In this document: piece after piece, positions 50,418 to 59,214 of the stretch
Layout of the letters: the number at the start of each line of letters is the position of its first letter
How positions within the stretch are numbered: position 1 is the first letter of the stretch
DNA from: M3007 sp040397785
GTDB taxonomy: Bacteria; Bacteroidota; Bacteroidia; Chitinophagales; Saprospiraceae
DNA: 64,000 nt
Direction: 5' to 3'
Assembly: GCA_040397785.1 (NCBI GenBank)
Contig: JBBAVI010000012.1
Location: forward strand, 1-64,000
Position numbers and translations under genes: made by a program
Notes under the pieces: generated by a model
Databases searched by the model: none
Seen by the model: the letters and a program-made list of their open reading frames with translations, nothing else
What the model was told of the DNA's origin: nothing

Positions 50418-51857
50418 TTATTTCTTTGGCGACAACTTTTCTTTTTGAAACTGCATCACTTGCTCCATCACCTTGCTCAGTTCTTCCGCACCAATGCGCT
50501 TCATGAGAATTTCATGTTTGCGATCAAGAATAAAAATCTGTGGGGTGGTGCGGATATCATACAATTGTTTGAACTTGCTTTGTAAATACGGGTCAAAAGT
50601 ATTTAGGAATAGGAAATCGCTAAAACCTTTTTCTTCCACACTTTTCCAGCAATCACCCGATTTTTCGCCCACTGCTGTACACAGCCCAAATACCTTTACG
50701 CCCCGGTCTTTAAACTTGGTCGCAAATTCTACCATCGATGGTGCTGCTTTTTTACAATGGCTGCATTCAGGGTCCCAAAAGAACAACACCGTATAATCAG
50801 CATCCACATCCCACAAACTAACGGGTTGATTTTCCTTGTTTTTTACGGTAATATTCGGTGCAATTTTGCCAATTAAAATGGGTTCCAAACGGGCGGCATT
50901 GTCGCATATTTTATCCAAGTCCTCTTTTTTTGACCAAGGGGCTTGGCCTTTGCAGTAATATTCTTTGGCCAAGTGTACATAACAAGCATCAAAACCCACA
51001 ATATTTGATTTGGCGTAATAGTTCAAGAAATGGATCAGGTAATACTTGTAACTCTCCTTGGAGTCTTTCATTTTAGAAAGAATCAAATCCATTGCAACGT
51101 TCACGCTATCAGGATGTTGTGGTGTCACTTTTGTGACATACTGGTCAATTTTAGAATGCAAAACAGGGCTGCGCAAGAGGGTAGGGTCTGCTACATCTAA
51201 ATTGTCAAAATAATGGGCACGGTACCAGTAGTAGCGTTTTGCTTGTACATCGCGTTCTAATCCTTTAAATTCAGGAGGTTCCGGATCAATGGAGGCGCGC
51301 ACAATTTTGGCAGAAATACTATTAGGACGTTTTGCGAGTAAGTCTTGTTGCTGTTTTTTTACTTGCTTGTCGATATCAATCAACTTATTAGCAAGTTTTA
51401 GAGAGTCATTGGGTTGGTTTTTCAAACGACCCATTTGCGCACGCAAGGTATCTGCTTCTGGCCGGAACTTGCTAAGGGACTGCAAATAGGTGTAAAACAA
51501 TTCATTATCCTCCGAACCTTTTACCTTCATTTTAGTCACGCCATCTTTGGCATCCGTTTGAATGGTAAAAACCTGATCATCGTCAGGCATCATCAATTGT
51601 ATAAAATTATTGTCTGGTTTGAGTACCAATAGATATACGCCACTAGGCAACAAGGTGTCGGCCTTAAAAACAAAGTAACCATCTGCGTCCGCTTGCACAG
51701 TGTCTTTTACGTATTGTTTTTCACCGTAATGAAAACCCAAAACCAAATCTTTTTCAGGGTAATTATCGAGTTTTACCCGGAAATTATGCCCTTTTTGGGC
51801 ATAGCCAACAAAAGTGGTGCTCAGTAAAAAAAACAAAAAAAGCGTATTACGTAGCAT
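50418..51857 (-). CDS. TlpA-like thioredoxin protein (DUF4369/DUF5106)
   Basis: A 479-residue exported protein with signal peptide (MLRNTLFLFFLLSTTFVGYA). Order of parts: DUF4369-type beta domain (residues ~25-110), a helical DUF5106-like middle (~120-320), and a thioredoxin domain (~335-470) with active site CSHC in FFWDPECSHCKKAAPSM and cis-Pro in IRTTPQIFIL. In Bacteroidota such proteins act as periplasmic disulphide reductases, sometimes linked to cytochrome c maturation, matching the Ccm genes elsewhere in the window. Substrate unknown. Confidence 0.9.
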   Translation of the reverse strand: MLRNTLFLFFLLSTTFVGYAQKGHNFRVKLDNYPEKDLVLGFHYGEKQYVKDTVQADADGYFVFKADTLLPSGVYLLVLKPDNNFIQLMMPDDDQVFTIQTDAKDGVTKMKVKGSEDNELFYTYLQSLSKFRPEADTLRAQMGRLKNQPNDSLKLANKLIDIDKQVKKQQQDLLAKRPNSISAKIVRASIDPEPPEFKGLERDVQAKRYYWYRAHYFDNLDVADPTLLRSPVLHSKIDQYVTKVTPQHPDSVNVAMDLILSKMKDSKESYKYYLIHFLNYYAKSNIVGFDACYVHLAKEYYCKGQAPWSKKEDLDKICDNAARLEPILIGKIAPNITVKNKENQPVSLWDVDADYTVLFFWDPECSHCKKAAPSMVEFATKFKDRGVKVFGLCTAVGEKSGDCWKSVEEKGFSDFLFLNTFDPYLQSKFKQLYDIRTTPQIFILDRKHEILMKRIGAEELSKVMEQVMQFQKEKLSPKK

Positions 51858-51954
51858 TTTAAACAGGTTTTAATGTTAAATCCAAAAGACGGTGCAAATA
51901 TGAGTACCGCTGCTCAGCCAAATTGGACTTTGGGTAATTGTTAACAATTGGAGC

Positions 51955-53262
51955 CTATTGCAGGTTATATTGTTTTATTTTGCGGTAAAGCGTACGCTCC
52001 GAAATTTTTAATTCTTCGGCAGCTTCTTTTCGCCGGCCATTGTATTTTTTCAATGCGCGCCGAATGGCCTCCTTCTCAATTTCATCCATCGCCAAGGGAG
52101 AATCTTCCACCTCAGTTTTCGTAAAACCATTATTGCTCTTACCCTGTTCAATGATAATGGGTGTGATTTTTCCAGTTTCAAGCGCAGGGTAAAATTGGTC
52201 ATTCCGCTCCTCTTCAAAAACAGGTGAAGTGTTTTGCTCCCGCTCATTATTATTAAAGCCCAAATTGGGATGATTTTGTTGGAGTTGACGTACGGAACCC
52301 AGGTCTGGCATGCGCAGGTTGTTACTTTTCACCAATTCATAAATCAATGATTTCAGGTCATTAAGGTCGTTTTTCATGTCGAATAACACCTTGTACAGCA
52401 GTTCACGTTCCTGAAAATCACCATTGCCGTTACTTTGCCCATTGGAACCTAGGGGGACAGGCAATGGCCGATTGAGCATCACCGGCATTTGACGTTGTAC
52501 TTCCTCAATGGAGATTAGGCGATTTTCGGAAAGCACCGATAATTGTTCAGCTACATTTTTTAATTCTCGAATATTCCCCGGCCAGCGGTAATTTTCAAAC
52601 ACCAAGGAGGCTCGGTCGTCTAGTTTGACAGGCTGCATCCGATATTTTTCGGCAAAATCATGGGCAAATTTGCGAAACAACAAGGCAATATCCTCCCGAC
52701 GCTCATGCAATGCAGGCACCTTTATCGGAACTGTACTAAGCCGATAGTACAAATCTTCCCGAAATTTCCCTTTGCGCACACGCTCCAATAAATCAACATT
52801 GGTTGCTGCGATTACCCGCACATCCGTTTTTTGGGTTTTTGAGGCACCCACCCGAATAAACTCACCCGATTCGAGTACCCGCAACAGAAAAGCCTGGGTA
52901 TCAAGAGGCAACTCCGCTATTTCGTCCAAAAAAATGGTACCGCCACCAACGGTTTCAAAATAACCTTTGCGATCTCCGATGGCACCCGTAAAAGAACCCT
53001 TCTCATGGCCAAATAACTCGGAATTGATGGTTCCTTCTGGAATAGCGCCGCAGTTGACAGCAATAAAATCATTGTGTTTCCGTGCACTCAATGCATGTAT
53101 AATTTTGGAAAAAACCTCCTTTCCCACGCCACTCTCGCCCGTAATCAGCACAGTCAGGTCGGTAGGCGCTACCCTGGTTGCGGTTTCCAGGGCAGCGTCT
53201 AACAAACTCGAATTTCCAACGATCCCAAAACGGGCCTTGATACTTTGTAAATGGTTACTCAT
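51955..53262 (-). CDS. Sigma-54-dependent transcriptional activator, no receiver domain
   Basis: A 435-residue AAA+ activator. Walker A GESGVGKE (42-49), sigma-54 contact loop GSFTGA (89-94), Walker B TIFLDEIAELP and the WPGNIRELKNV motif. A Fis-type helix-turn-helix (RREAAEELKISERTLYRKI) ends the protein. There is no N-terminal receiver or GAF domain; the AAA domain starts at once, so activity must be set by abundance or a partner. A low-complexity linker with an N/Q-rich part separates AAA and HTH. The start lies 5 nt from the stop of an outer-membrane protein gene, so co-transcription downstream of miaB is likely. Confidence 0.93.
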   Translation of the reverse strand: MSNHLQSIKARFGIVGNSSLLDAALETATRVAPTDLTVLITGESGVGKEVFSKIIHALSARKHNDFIAVNCGAIPEGTINSELFGHEKGSFTGAIGDRKGYFETVGGGTIFLDEIAELPLDTQAFLLRVLESGEFIRVGASKTQKTDVRVIAATNVDLLERVRKGKFREDLYYRLSTVPIKVPALHERREDIALLFRKFAHDFAEKYRMQPVKLDDRASLVFENYRWPGNIRELKNVAEQLSVLSENRLISIEEVQRQMPVMLNRPLPVPLGSNGQSNGNGDFQERELLYKVLFDMKNDLNDLKSLIYELVKSNNLRMPDLGSVRQLQQNHPNLGFNNNEREQNTSPVFEEERNDQFYPALETGKITPIIIEQGKSNNGFTKTEVEDSPLAMDEIEKEAIRRALKKYNGRRKEAAEELKISERTLYRKIKQYNLQ

Positions 53263-53267
53263 TTTTT

Positions 53268-54011
53268 TTATTTAATGCCTTGATCCACAGGCGCTTTTGT
53301 TTTTTTAGGGCGCCAGCCGATGCCCAATCGGAGCATCATACCATCAAACATGCTAAAATCGAATGTTTTTGTTGTCTGTTGTTGTTCGGTCAAAGCAGGA
53401 TTTTTGTTATCACTTATTTCATACTGGTATCTTAACAACGGCAGTTTTAAAGAACAATCAAAAATAAAACGCTTGTTTTCCCGGTAGATAAGTCTCGGAC
53501 TAATGCCCAAATTTATGCCCATTTGTTGAATAGACTGTTCAAAATCCATGCTGCGTGTCGGGTTTGAAAAACGCGTTTGTTGGTAAAGTGGATTCATAAA
53601 AAAGGAAGTGAAAAACGAATGCTTGTTCCCAGGTTGATCACAGTAGGATCCTATACTGAATCCGTATTCCATGGTAAGTCCAAGATTAAAGCCTTCCGTT
53701 TCACCAATTTTGACAATCGAAGATGAATCCTGATAAGCCGAATAAACATCACTTTGCGGCAGTTTCTTTCCTGAAATACTCATTTCCCACAATCGTTTGC
53801 CGGGTATGATTCGTAAAGCAGCAAGTGAATAATTAGCATCCGACCGGATGTTCGTTACTAATAATACCCGATTTCCTGATGCAGCTGGTCTTTCGAAATC
53901 TGGCAAATTTCTATACCCAGCTTCAAGATTTAGTTTAATCCAAGTGCCTTGCGCTTGCATAATAGTGGCACAAGCACTAAAAAGAACAAATAAAATTGCA
54001 GTTTTTTTCAT
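53268..54011 (-). CDS. Exported outer-membrane-type protein (paralogue A)
   Basis: A 247-residue protein with signal peptide (MKKTAILFVLFSACATIMQA) and alternating-strand composition of an 8- to 12-strand barrel. It is clearly paralogous to the next gene upstream: shared MEYGF, SNPxR, GISPR and NPALT motifs occur in the same order. No known family recognised. It sits between miaB and the sigma-54 activator gene, where other Bacteroidota often have an lptE-like gene, but no LptE features were seen. Confidence 0.72.
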   Translation of the reverse strand: MKKTAILFVLFSACATIMQAQGTWIKLNLEAGYRNLPDFERPAASGNRVLLVTNIRSDANYSLAALRIIPGKRLWEMSISGKKLPQSDVYSAYQDSSSIVKIGETEGFNLGLTMEYGFSIGSYCDQPGNKHSFFTSFFMNPLYQQTRFSNPTRSMDFEQSIQQMGINLGISPRLIYRENKRFIFDCSLKLPLLRYQYEISDNKNPALTEQQQTTKTFDFSMFDGMMLRLGIGWRPKKTKAPVDQGIK

Positions 54012-54147
54012 GATGATGAAGTTTTGTTTGTTGAAATTGATTCCATAACTGGATGAATTATCAACAAAGAACGTTGCCTACTGCAATCTTAAATTCTTGT
54101 TAAAACATCTACATGAGCATGTTTTAATCTTTCGGGGTTTAAAAAAA

Positions 54148-54885
54148 TCACTCTATGATTGTTTTTTTCCGTCCAGGTATTTTCCAGGCCAATCCCACCC
54201 GCAGGAATAGATTAGAAAACGGAAAATCAACATCCAAAACACCTGATTCGCGTTGGTTTGGTGTCAAGGCAGGGTTTTCTAAAGTATTTTTTTGATATTG
54301 AAGGGTAAGCAGAGAGATTTTGGTGTTAAAATCGAGCAGAAAGTTGCGCCCCAAGGGCAACAAGATTCTTGGTGACAATCCAAAACCAAAGCCGAAAACA
54401 CTATTTTGAGATGGATAATCGAATATTCGCTTGGGATTACTAAAATTTAAAGCCCTATAATACGGATTTATAAAAACGGATGCCCAAAATGATCGCGCTG
54501 CATCGAGTTCATTTTTTGTATTGCTGATATTAAATCCGTACTCCATCATTACCTGGAATGCTTTGCGCTCTATATCCCCAATTTGAATATTAGTTAGGGA
54601 TGAATCAACAAATTCCCCTAAGTTACCTGAAGTGACTGACTTGGAACCGGATACACCCAATTCAAAAAAGGTATGTACGGAAGGAAAATGCATGGCCGAC
54701 AAGGAAAAGCGCTGAATAGACTGATCGGTCAGTGCAAACCGAACAGATTTGCTGGTAACCGTTGATCTTTGTTCCCAGGCTTGTTCATGCCCGAACTCCA
54801 AATTGCCCTTTACCCAAGTTGATTGCGCATACATGGGCATTGAAAAATAGCAAAAAAACAGGATAAAAAGGGGTAATCGATTCAT
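54148..54885 (-). CDS. Exported outer-membrane-type protein (paralogue B)
   Basis: A 245-residue protein with signal peptide (MNRLPLFILFFCYFSMPMYA); the ATG at 54883-54885 was chosen because it begins the signal, though the frame is open to 54912. Mature part is rich in beta strands (MMEYGFNISN, FGFGLSPRILLPLGRNFLL, FLRVGLAWKIPGRK) and aligns over its length with the neighbouring gene, so the two arose by tandem duplication. It begins 10 nt after the miaB stop. Function unknown. Confidence 0.72.
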   Translation of the reverse strand: MNRLPLFILFFCYFSMPMYAQSTWVKGNLEFGHEQAWEQRSTVTSKSVRFALTDQSIQRFSLSAMHFPSVHTFFELGVSGSKSVTSGNLGEFVDSSLTNIQIGDIERKAFQVMMEYGFNISNTKNELDAARSFWASVFINPYYRALNFSNPKRIFDYPSQNSVFGFGFGLSPRILLPLGRNFLLDFNTKISLLTLQYQKNTLENPALTPNQRESGVLDVDFPFSNLFLRVGLAWKIPGRKKTIIE

Positions 54886-54895
54886 TTTCTTGAAT

Positions 54896-56332
54896 TTAGT
54901 CAATAATATCACCTAACAGGGTAGCGCTACTGGCTTCTCTAATTTTTACAAGGGTGTACTCCCCGGGTTTCAGATCCGCTTTTTTAGGGAAAACCACCAT
55001 TTTATTCTGGGTATTGCGGCCACAAAAGTCCTGATCCGACTTGCGCGAATCCCCTTCAATCAGCACTTTAAAGGTTTTGCCGATCTCGGCCTGATTGTGG
55101 CGCAGTGAAATGGCATTTTGAAGGCGAATGATCTCTTGTAGCCTCCGCTTTTTCACTTCTTCTGGAATATCGTCCGGGTATTTTCTTGCCGCCAAGGTGC
55201 CTGGCCGCTCTGAGTAATAAAACATATAGGACATCGAGTAGTTGGCCCATTCGATCATGCTCAGTGTATCCTGATGTTCTTCCTCTGTTTCGGTGCAAAA
55301 ACCTGCAATAATATCACTGGAAACGGCACAATCAGGCATAATACGCCGAATCGCGTCTATTCTGCCAATGTACCAATCACGGTCGTAGGTACGGTTCATC
55401 AATTCCAGCACTCGGCTGTTACCCGATTGAACCGGCAAGTGGATGTACTTACAAATGTTTTCGTACTTCGCCATGATGTGCAACACATCGTCCAACATGT
55501 CTTTAGGGTGGCTTGTACTAAAACGCACCCGCAAATCTGGATGAATCAGGGCAACCTGTTCGAGTAAATGTGCAAACGTGACCAATTCGCCTGTTTCCGG
55601 GTTTTCCCATTTATACGAATCTACATTTTGACCTAAGAGGGTGACCTCCCGATAGCCCTGTTCGAATAATTGCACGGCTTCGGCTACTATACTATAGGTG
55701 TCACGTGAACGCTCGCGCCCACGGGTGAACGGTACTACACAAAAAGAGCACATGTTATCGCAACCCCGCATAATACTGATAAATGCCGTGATGCCATTCG
55801 TTTCGAGTCGAACCGGATTGATATCCGCATAAGTTTCTTCGCGGCTCAACAGCACGTTTACCATTTTATCACCTGCTTCAGCCCCGCCAATCAAATTGGG
55901 CAAGTCCCGGTAAGCATCCGGACCAACCACGATATCGACTAATTTTTCCTCCTCCAGGAATTTCTTTTTAAGTCGTTCAGCCATACAACCCAGTACTCCG
56001 ACCATAGTTCCGGGGCGTTCCTTTTTAACTTGCTCAAACACTTTTAAGCGTTTGCGCACGGTTTCTTCCGCTTTTTCACGGATAGAGCAGGTGTTAATCA
56101 GGATTAAATCACTTTCGGCTATGTTCCGGGTAGGGTAGAAGCCCGCTTCTCCAAGGATAGAGGCCACGATTTCGGAATCGCTAAAGTTCATTTGGCAGCC
56201 GTAGCTTTCAATATAAAAATGGCGTACACCGGGCGCATGGGAAGTTTTCCAATGGTCTTTGAACAAAACATTGCCTTGTTGGGCTTCGTCTATCGTTTTA
56301 ATACCTTCTAAGGTCGGATTTTGATCGTACAT
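54896..56332 (-). CDS. miaB: tRNA-2-methylthio-N6-dimethylallyladenosine synthase
   Basis: A 478-residue radical-SAM methylthiotransferase that converts i6A37 to ms2i6A37 in tRNA. UPF0004 domain cysteines Cys46, Cys82 and Cys116 bind the auxiliary [4Fe-4S] cluster. Cys191, Cys195 and Cys198 (RGCDNMCSFC) bind the radical-SAM cluster. A TRAM domain follows (KTFKVLIEGDSRKSDQDFCG, ending LLGDIID). The ATG at 56330-56332 was preferred to an upstream extension to 56398. A -7 box TATCTTTG (56372 to 56365) precedes it. The ms2i6A product is the substrate of MiaE (6801-7403). Confidence 0.97.
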   Translation of the reverse strand: MYDQNPTLEGIKTIDEAQQGNVLFKDHWKTSHAPGVRHFYIESYGCQMNFSDSEIVASILGEAGFYPTRNIAESDLILINTCSIREKAEETVRKRLKVFEQVKKERPGTMVGVLGCMAERLKKKFLEEEKLVDIVVGPDAYRDLPNLIGGAEAGDKMVNVLLSREETYADINPVRLETNGITAFISIMRGCDNMCSFCVVPFTRGRERSRDTYSIVAEAVQLFEQGYREVTLLGQNVDSYKWENPETGELVTFAHLLEQVALIHPDLRVRFSTSHPKDMLDDVLHIMAKYENICKYIHLPVQSGNSRVLELMNRTYDRDWYIGRIDAIRRIMPDCAVSSDIIAGFCTETEEEHQDTLSMIEWANYSMSYMFYYSERPGTLAARKYPDDIPEEVKKRRLQEIIRLQNAISLRHNQAEIGKTFKVLIEGDSRKSDQDFCGRNTQNKMVVFPKKADLKPGEYTLVKIREASSATLLGDIID

Positions 56333-56364
56333 ACTGTGTTTTTTTTGAATGGTTTTGGGGGCTG

Positions 56365-56372
56365 CAAAGATA
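56365..56372 (-). promoter_or_regulatory. -7 promoter box of miaB
   Basis: TATCTTTG on the minus strand, 32 nt upstream of the miaB ATG. Confidence 0.55.
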
Positions 56373-56465
56373 AGGTAAATATTTGTTGCAGGTGCCATTT
56401 TGGCAGAAACATCCCGAATTCAGTAAATATTGGCAAATGTTTGGACATCGTTAACAGCGTAAGTG

Positions 56466-56496
56466 TTTCACAGGTAGCGCGGTACCTATACATTTG
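56466..56496 (+). promoter_or_regulatory. Promoter of the DUF1573 gene
   Basis: TTTC (56466-56469), a 19-nt spacer and TACATTTG (56489-56496), 54 nt before the ATG at 56551. Confidence 0.55.
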
Positions 56497-56550
56497 CCCT
56501 ATCATTTTTGAAAGACAATATTCAACCATCATTTAAACGGTATTCATCCG

Positions 56551-56988
56551 ATGAAACAATTTCTCACATTACTCGCATTCGTGGTTTTCGGTTCTTTTGT
56601 TACAAACGCTCAAAAACCAGCTGGTGGTCCAGTTATGACCCTCGAAACTACCACTGTTGATTACGGTGTAATCGAAAAAGGTGCTGATCCAATCCGCATT
56701 TTCAAATTTACCAACACTGGCAACGAGCCTTTGATCATCAAAACTGCAAAAGGTTCTTGCGGTTGCACAGTTCCTACTTACCCGCAGGAGCCAATCATGC
56801 CTGGCGAAGCGAACAAAATCGAAGTTCGTTATGACACACAGCGCGTAGGTGCCTTTACCAAAACGGTTACCTTGACAACCAACGAAGGTGAGGCTACCCG
56901 TACCTTGACCATCAAAGGTGAGGTTAAAGCGGCTGCTACACAAGAAACAGTTCCTGCAGGCAACGGTGGCTTGCACGGTGGCAAATAA
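56551..56988 (+). CDS. DUF1573 exported protein
   Basis: A 145-residue protein with signal peptide (MKQFLTLLAFVVFGSFVTNA). The mature part is a single DUF1573 immunoglobulin-like domain: VDYGVIEKGADPIRIFKFTN, GNEPLIIKTAKGSCGCTVP, then GEANKIEVRYDTQRVGAF. The conserved CGC pair is present. Abundant in Bacteroidota, function unknown. Good promoter and strong terminator (57022-57055) make it a one-gene unit, and the even codon use suggests high expression. Confidence 0.92.
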   Translation: MKQFLTLLAFVVFGSFVTNAQKPAGGPVMTLETTTVDYGVIEKGADPIRIFKFTNTGNEPLIIKTAKGSCGCTVPTYPQEPIMPGEANKIEVRYDTQRVGAFTKTVTLTTNEGEATRTLTIKGEVKAAATQETVPAGNGGLHGGK

Positions 56989-57021
56989 TTCTAGCGCATT
57001 GATTTTTGGTTTGACGATACG

Positions 57022-57055
57022 AGCCTGACTGGAACCCCCAGTCAGGCTTTTTTTA
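57022..57055 (+). terminator. Strong intrinsic terminator after the DUF1573 gene
   Basis: A perfect 11-bp stem AGCCTGACTGG/CCAGTCAGGCT with a 5-nt loop, followed directly by TTTTTTT. Confidence 0.9.
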
Positions 57056-57149
57056 TTTTTATTGCCTGTGGTGCAACCTATTTTGTTCGTTTGCTGTCTA
57101 TAATATTACACTTTTGGTCTAAAATTACCTTTGTTGTGTAAAAAAGTGC

Positions 57150-57157
57150 TAACTTTG
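57150..57157 (+). promoter_or_regulatory. -7 promoter box of the small exported protein gene
   Basis: TAACTTTG; a TTTG at 57130-57133 lies 16 nt upstream, slightly closer than ideal. Confidence 0.5.
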
Positions 57158-57179
57158 TACAGGTTTAAGATAAATAGCC

Positions 57180-57425
57180 ATGAATCAAAAACGTTTACCC
57201 AAATTCCTCTTACCGTTCATCGCAGTAATTAGCGCAACTGCTTTCCTTTTTGTGAATGTTCATTCTGGTAACTCCATTCAAAATCCTTGTTTACCCACTG
57301 AAATCACTGCTTCCCAAATAGAGCATTGCGAGGATAAAAAGGATTACGATGTGCAAGTACCCGATATTTCACTTTTGAGTAGGGTGGTGGATATTGTACA
57401 AAAATTACTGCCCGTAGCGCACTAA
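57180..57425 (+). CDS. Small exported protein of unknown function
   Basis: An 81-residue protein beginning MNQKRLPKFLLPFIAVISAT with a hydrophobic stretch to FLFVNVHSG, a probable signal peptide or membrane anchor. Two cysteines follow (NPCLPTE and EHCEDKKD), then an amphipathic end (LSRVVDIVQKLLPVAH). No family recognised. A -7 box 22 nt upstream of the start and the coding-like composition support it as a real gene. Confidence 0.6.
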   Translation: MNQKRLPKFLLPFIAVISATAFLFVNVHSGNSIQNPCLPTEITASQIEHCEDKKDYDVQVPDISLLSRVVDIVQKLLPVAH

Positions 57426-57592
57426 ATTGCGTGCTTACTTATAATAAACGCCGCATCCATTGACATATTGATCGCTGATTATCAACGACTTAGAACCAAA
57501 GTCATGTTCAAACCTATACACCGGTAAGTATAGCCCTGACTGTCATTTTCCTAGATTATGTTTATCTGTTATTATTTATTCATCTCTTTTTC

Positions 57593-57600
57593 TACATTTG
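57593..57600 (+). promoter_or_regulatory. -7 promoter box of the esterase pair
   Basis: TACATTTG, 42 nt before the ATG at 57643. The region 57426-57592 holds no gene. Confidence 0.5.
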
Positions 57601-57642
57601 CCGTTGAGCGTTTTTCACCTTACACGTTTTACAACTCAAATA

Positions 57643-58374
57643 ATGAGAAGAGAGATCCACAATTGGCACAGCCCGCGCCTAAATAAAAACATGGAAATTG
57701 CCATGTACGGGCATTTTGGTTTTGCCCTCCTGCTTTTACCCACTGCTGCTGCGGATTATCTGGAGTACGAACGTTTTCAGATGTTAGATGTGCTGGAGCC
57801 GCTTATAGATGCAGGAAAAATAAAGGTTTTTTCGATCAACAGTATCAATGCGGAAGCCTGGCTGAACAATCGGATGAATCCACGCCACAAAGCAATCCGC
57901 CATCAACAATTCAATGCATATGTTGAAAATGAAGTGGTTCCTTTCATTCGTACCCACACCAGCGAAAACACGGCTATTATTACCACAGGCGCTTCGTTGG
58001 GGGCTTTGCATGCTGCTAACCTCTTCTTCCGCCGTCCCGATATTTTTGCAGGCACCATCGCCATGTCGGGTGTGTACGATTTGACAGACTACACCAAGGG
58101 GTATTTTGATGAAGATGTATATTTTAATTCACCTTGTCATTACCTTCCTAAACTGGAAGATCCGTATTTGTTGGAGAAATTGCGTCAATCTGGCCATATT
58201 CACTTGCTTTCTGGATCCGGTGATTACGAAGATCCTGATGCTGCACGCCGCCTTTCCGGCATCCTAACAGGAAAAGGAATCCCGCACGAATTGGATATTT
58301 GGGGAACGGATATTAAACACGATTGGCCTACTTGGCGTTCCATGTTGCCTTATTATCTTTCTTCACGGTTCTAA
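57643..58374 (+). CDS. Esterase-like alpha/beta hydrolase
   Basis: A 243-residue cytoplasmic protein of the putative esterase (EstD/antigen 85-like) group. The nucleophile elbow is TTGASLGALHAAN (G-A-S-L-G), the Asp may be in SGSGDYEDP, and the His is in DIKHDWPTWR. The ATG at 57643 (MRREIHNWHSPRLNKNMEI) was preferred to the upstream TTG at 57598, which overlaps the -7 box region. The first of two adjacent esterase genes (13-nt gap). Substrate unknown. Confidence 0.85.
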   Translation: MRREIHNWHSPRLNKNMEIAMYGHFGFALLLLPTAAADYLEYERFQMLDVLEPLIDAGKIKVFSINSINAEAWLNNRMNPRHKAIRHQQFNAYVENEVVPFIRTHTSENTAIITTGASLGALHAANLFFRRPDIFAGTIAMSGVYDLTDYTKGYFDEDVYFNSPCHYLPKLEDPYLLEKLRQSGHIHLLSGSGDYEDPDAARRLSGILTGKGIPHELDIWGTDIKHDWPTWRSMLPYYLSSRF

Positions 58375-58386
58375 ATAAAGACCTGT

Positions 58387-59214
58387 TTGCGCAAATTTTT
58401 AGTTGTCTTTTTGTTTCTGAACCTCTTTTTTATGCAATCCAATGCCTGGGCCGCAAAGGTGGATACGCTGGAAATTTACAGCAATTCCATGCGTAAGGTG
58501 ATTCGGTGCCTAGTGATCACGCCGTCCAACTATCAAATATCTCAAAACCCTTATCCGGTTTTATATTTGTTGCATGGCTGGAGTGGCAACTATTCTAGCT
58601 GGTTATCAGACGCGCCCCAATTGGCACAACATGCCGAAACGTATCAAATGCTTATCGTTTGCCCAGATGGCGGCTACGATAGCTGGTATTTTAACAGCCC
58701 AGTTGATAGTACCGTACAATATGAAACACATGTTGCCAAAGAAGTGGTGGCACAGGTAGATTATTATTACCATACTATTCCTGCTCCGGAAGGGCGCGCT
58801 ATTGCCGGACTCAGTATGGGGGGGCATGGCGCGCTTTTTCTGGCAATTCGACATCCAGACGTATTTGGCGCTGCAGGGAGTATGTGTGGTGGACTCGATT
58901 TGCGGGCTTTTAAAAAGAATGATTGGGACCTCAAAAAAGTATTGGGTGATCCCAGAGCCTTGTCAAATAACTGGGAGCTATTGTCGGTGGTTCCAATGCT
59001 AAATATTTTGGAAAAACGCAATATGCCCTTGTGGATTGATTGTGGTTTGGACGACTTTTTCCTGGAAGTAAACCGCGACGCCCATCAAAAATTGCTTGAA
59101 TTGAATATTCCGCATGAGTACACCGAGCGTCCCGGTGCACACAATGCCGCTTACTGGGGCAGTGCAATTGATTATCAGGTGGTATTTTTCCACAAATTTT
59201 TTGTAAAAAATTAG
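58387..59214 (+). CDS. Exported esterase (putative esterase family)
   Basis: A 275-residue alpha/beta hydrolase with signal peptide (LRKFLVVFLFLNLFFMQSNA when read from the TTG start at 58387). The domain shows YPVLYLLHGWSGNYSSW, nucleophile GLSMGGHGA, Asp in CGLDDFFLEVN and His in ERPGAHNAAYW. Resembles S-formylglutathione hydrolase/feruloyl esterase-like proteins exported by Bacteroidota, possibly acting on acetylated or feruloylated polysaccharides. Paired with the preceding cytoplasmic esterase. Its end overlaps the convergent FAD oxidoreductase by 4 nt. Confidence 0.87.
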   Translation: MRKFLVVFLFLNLFFMQSNAWAAKVDTLEIYSNSMRKVIRCLVITPSNYQISQNPYPVLYLLHGWSGNYSSWLSDAPQLAQHAETYQMLIVCPDGGYDSWYFNSPVDSTVQYETHVAKEVVAQVDYYYHTIPAPEGRAIAGLSMGGHGALFLAIRHPDVFGAAGSMCGGLDLRAFKKNDWDLKKVLGDPRALSNNWELLSVVPMLNILEKRNMPLWIDCGLDDFFLEVNRDAHQKLLELNIPHEYTERPGAHNAAYWGSAIDYQVVFFHKFFVKN

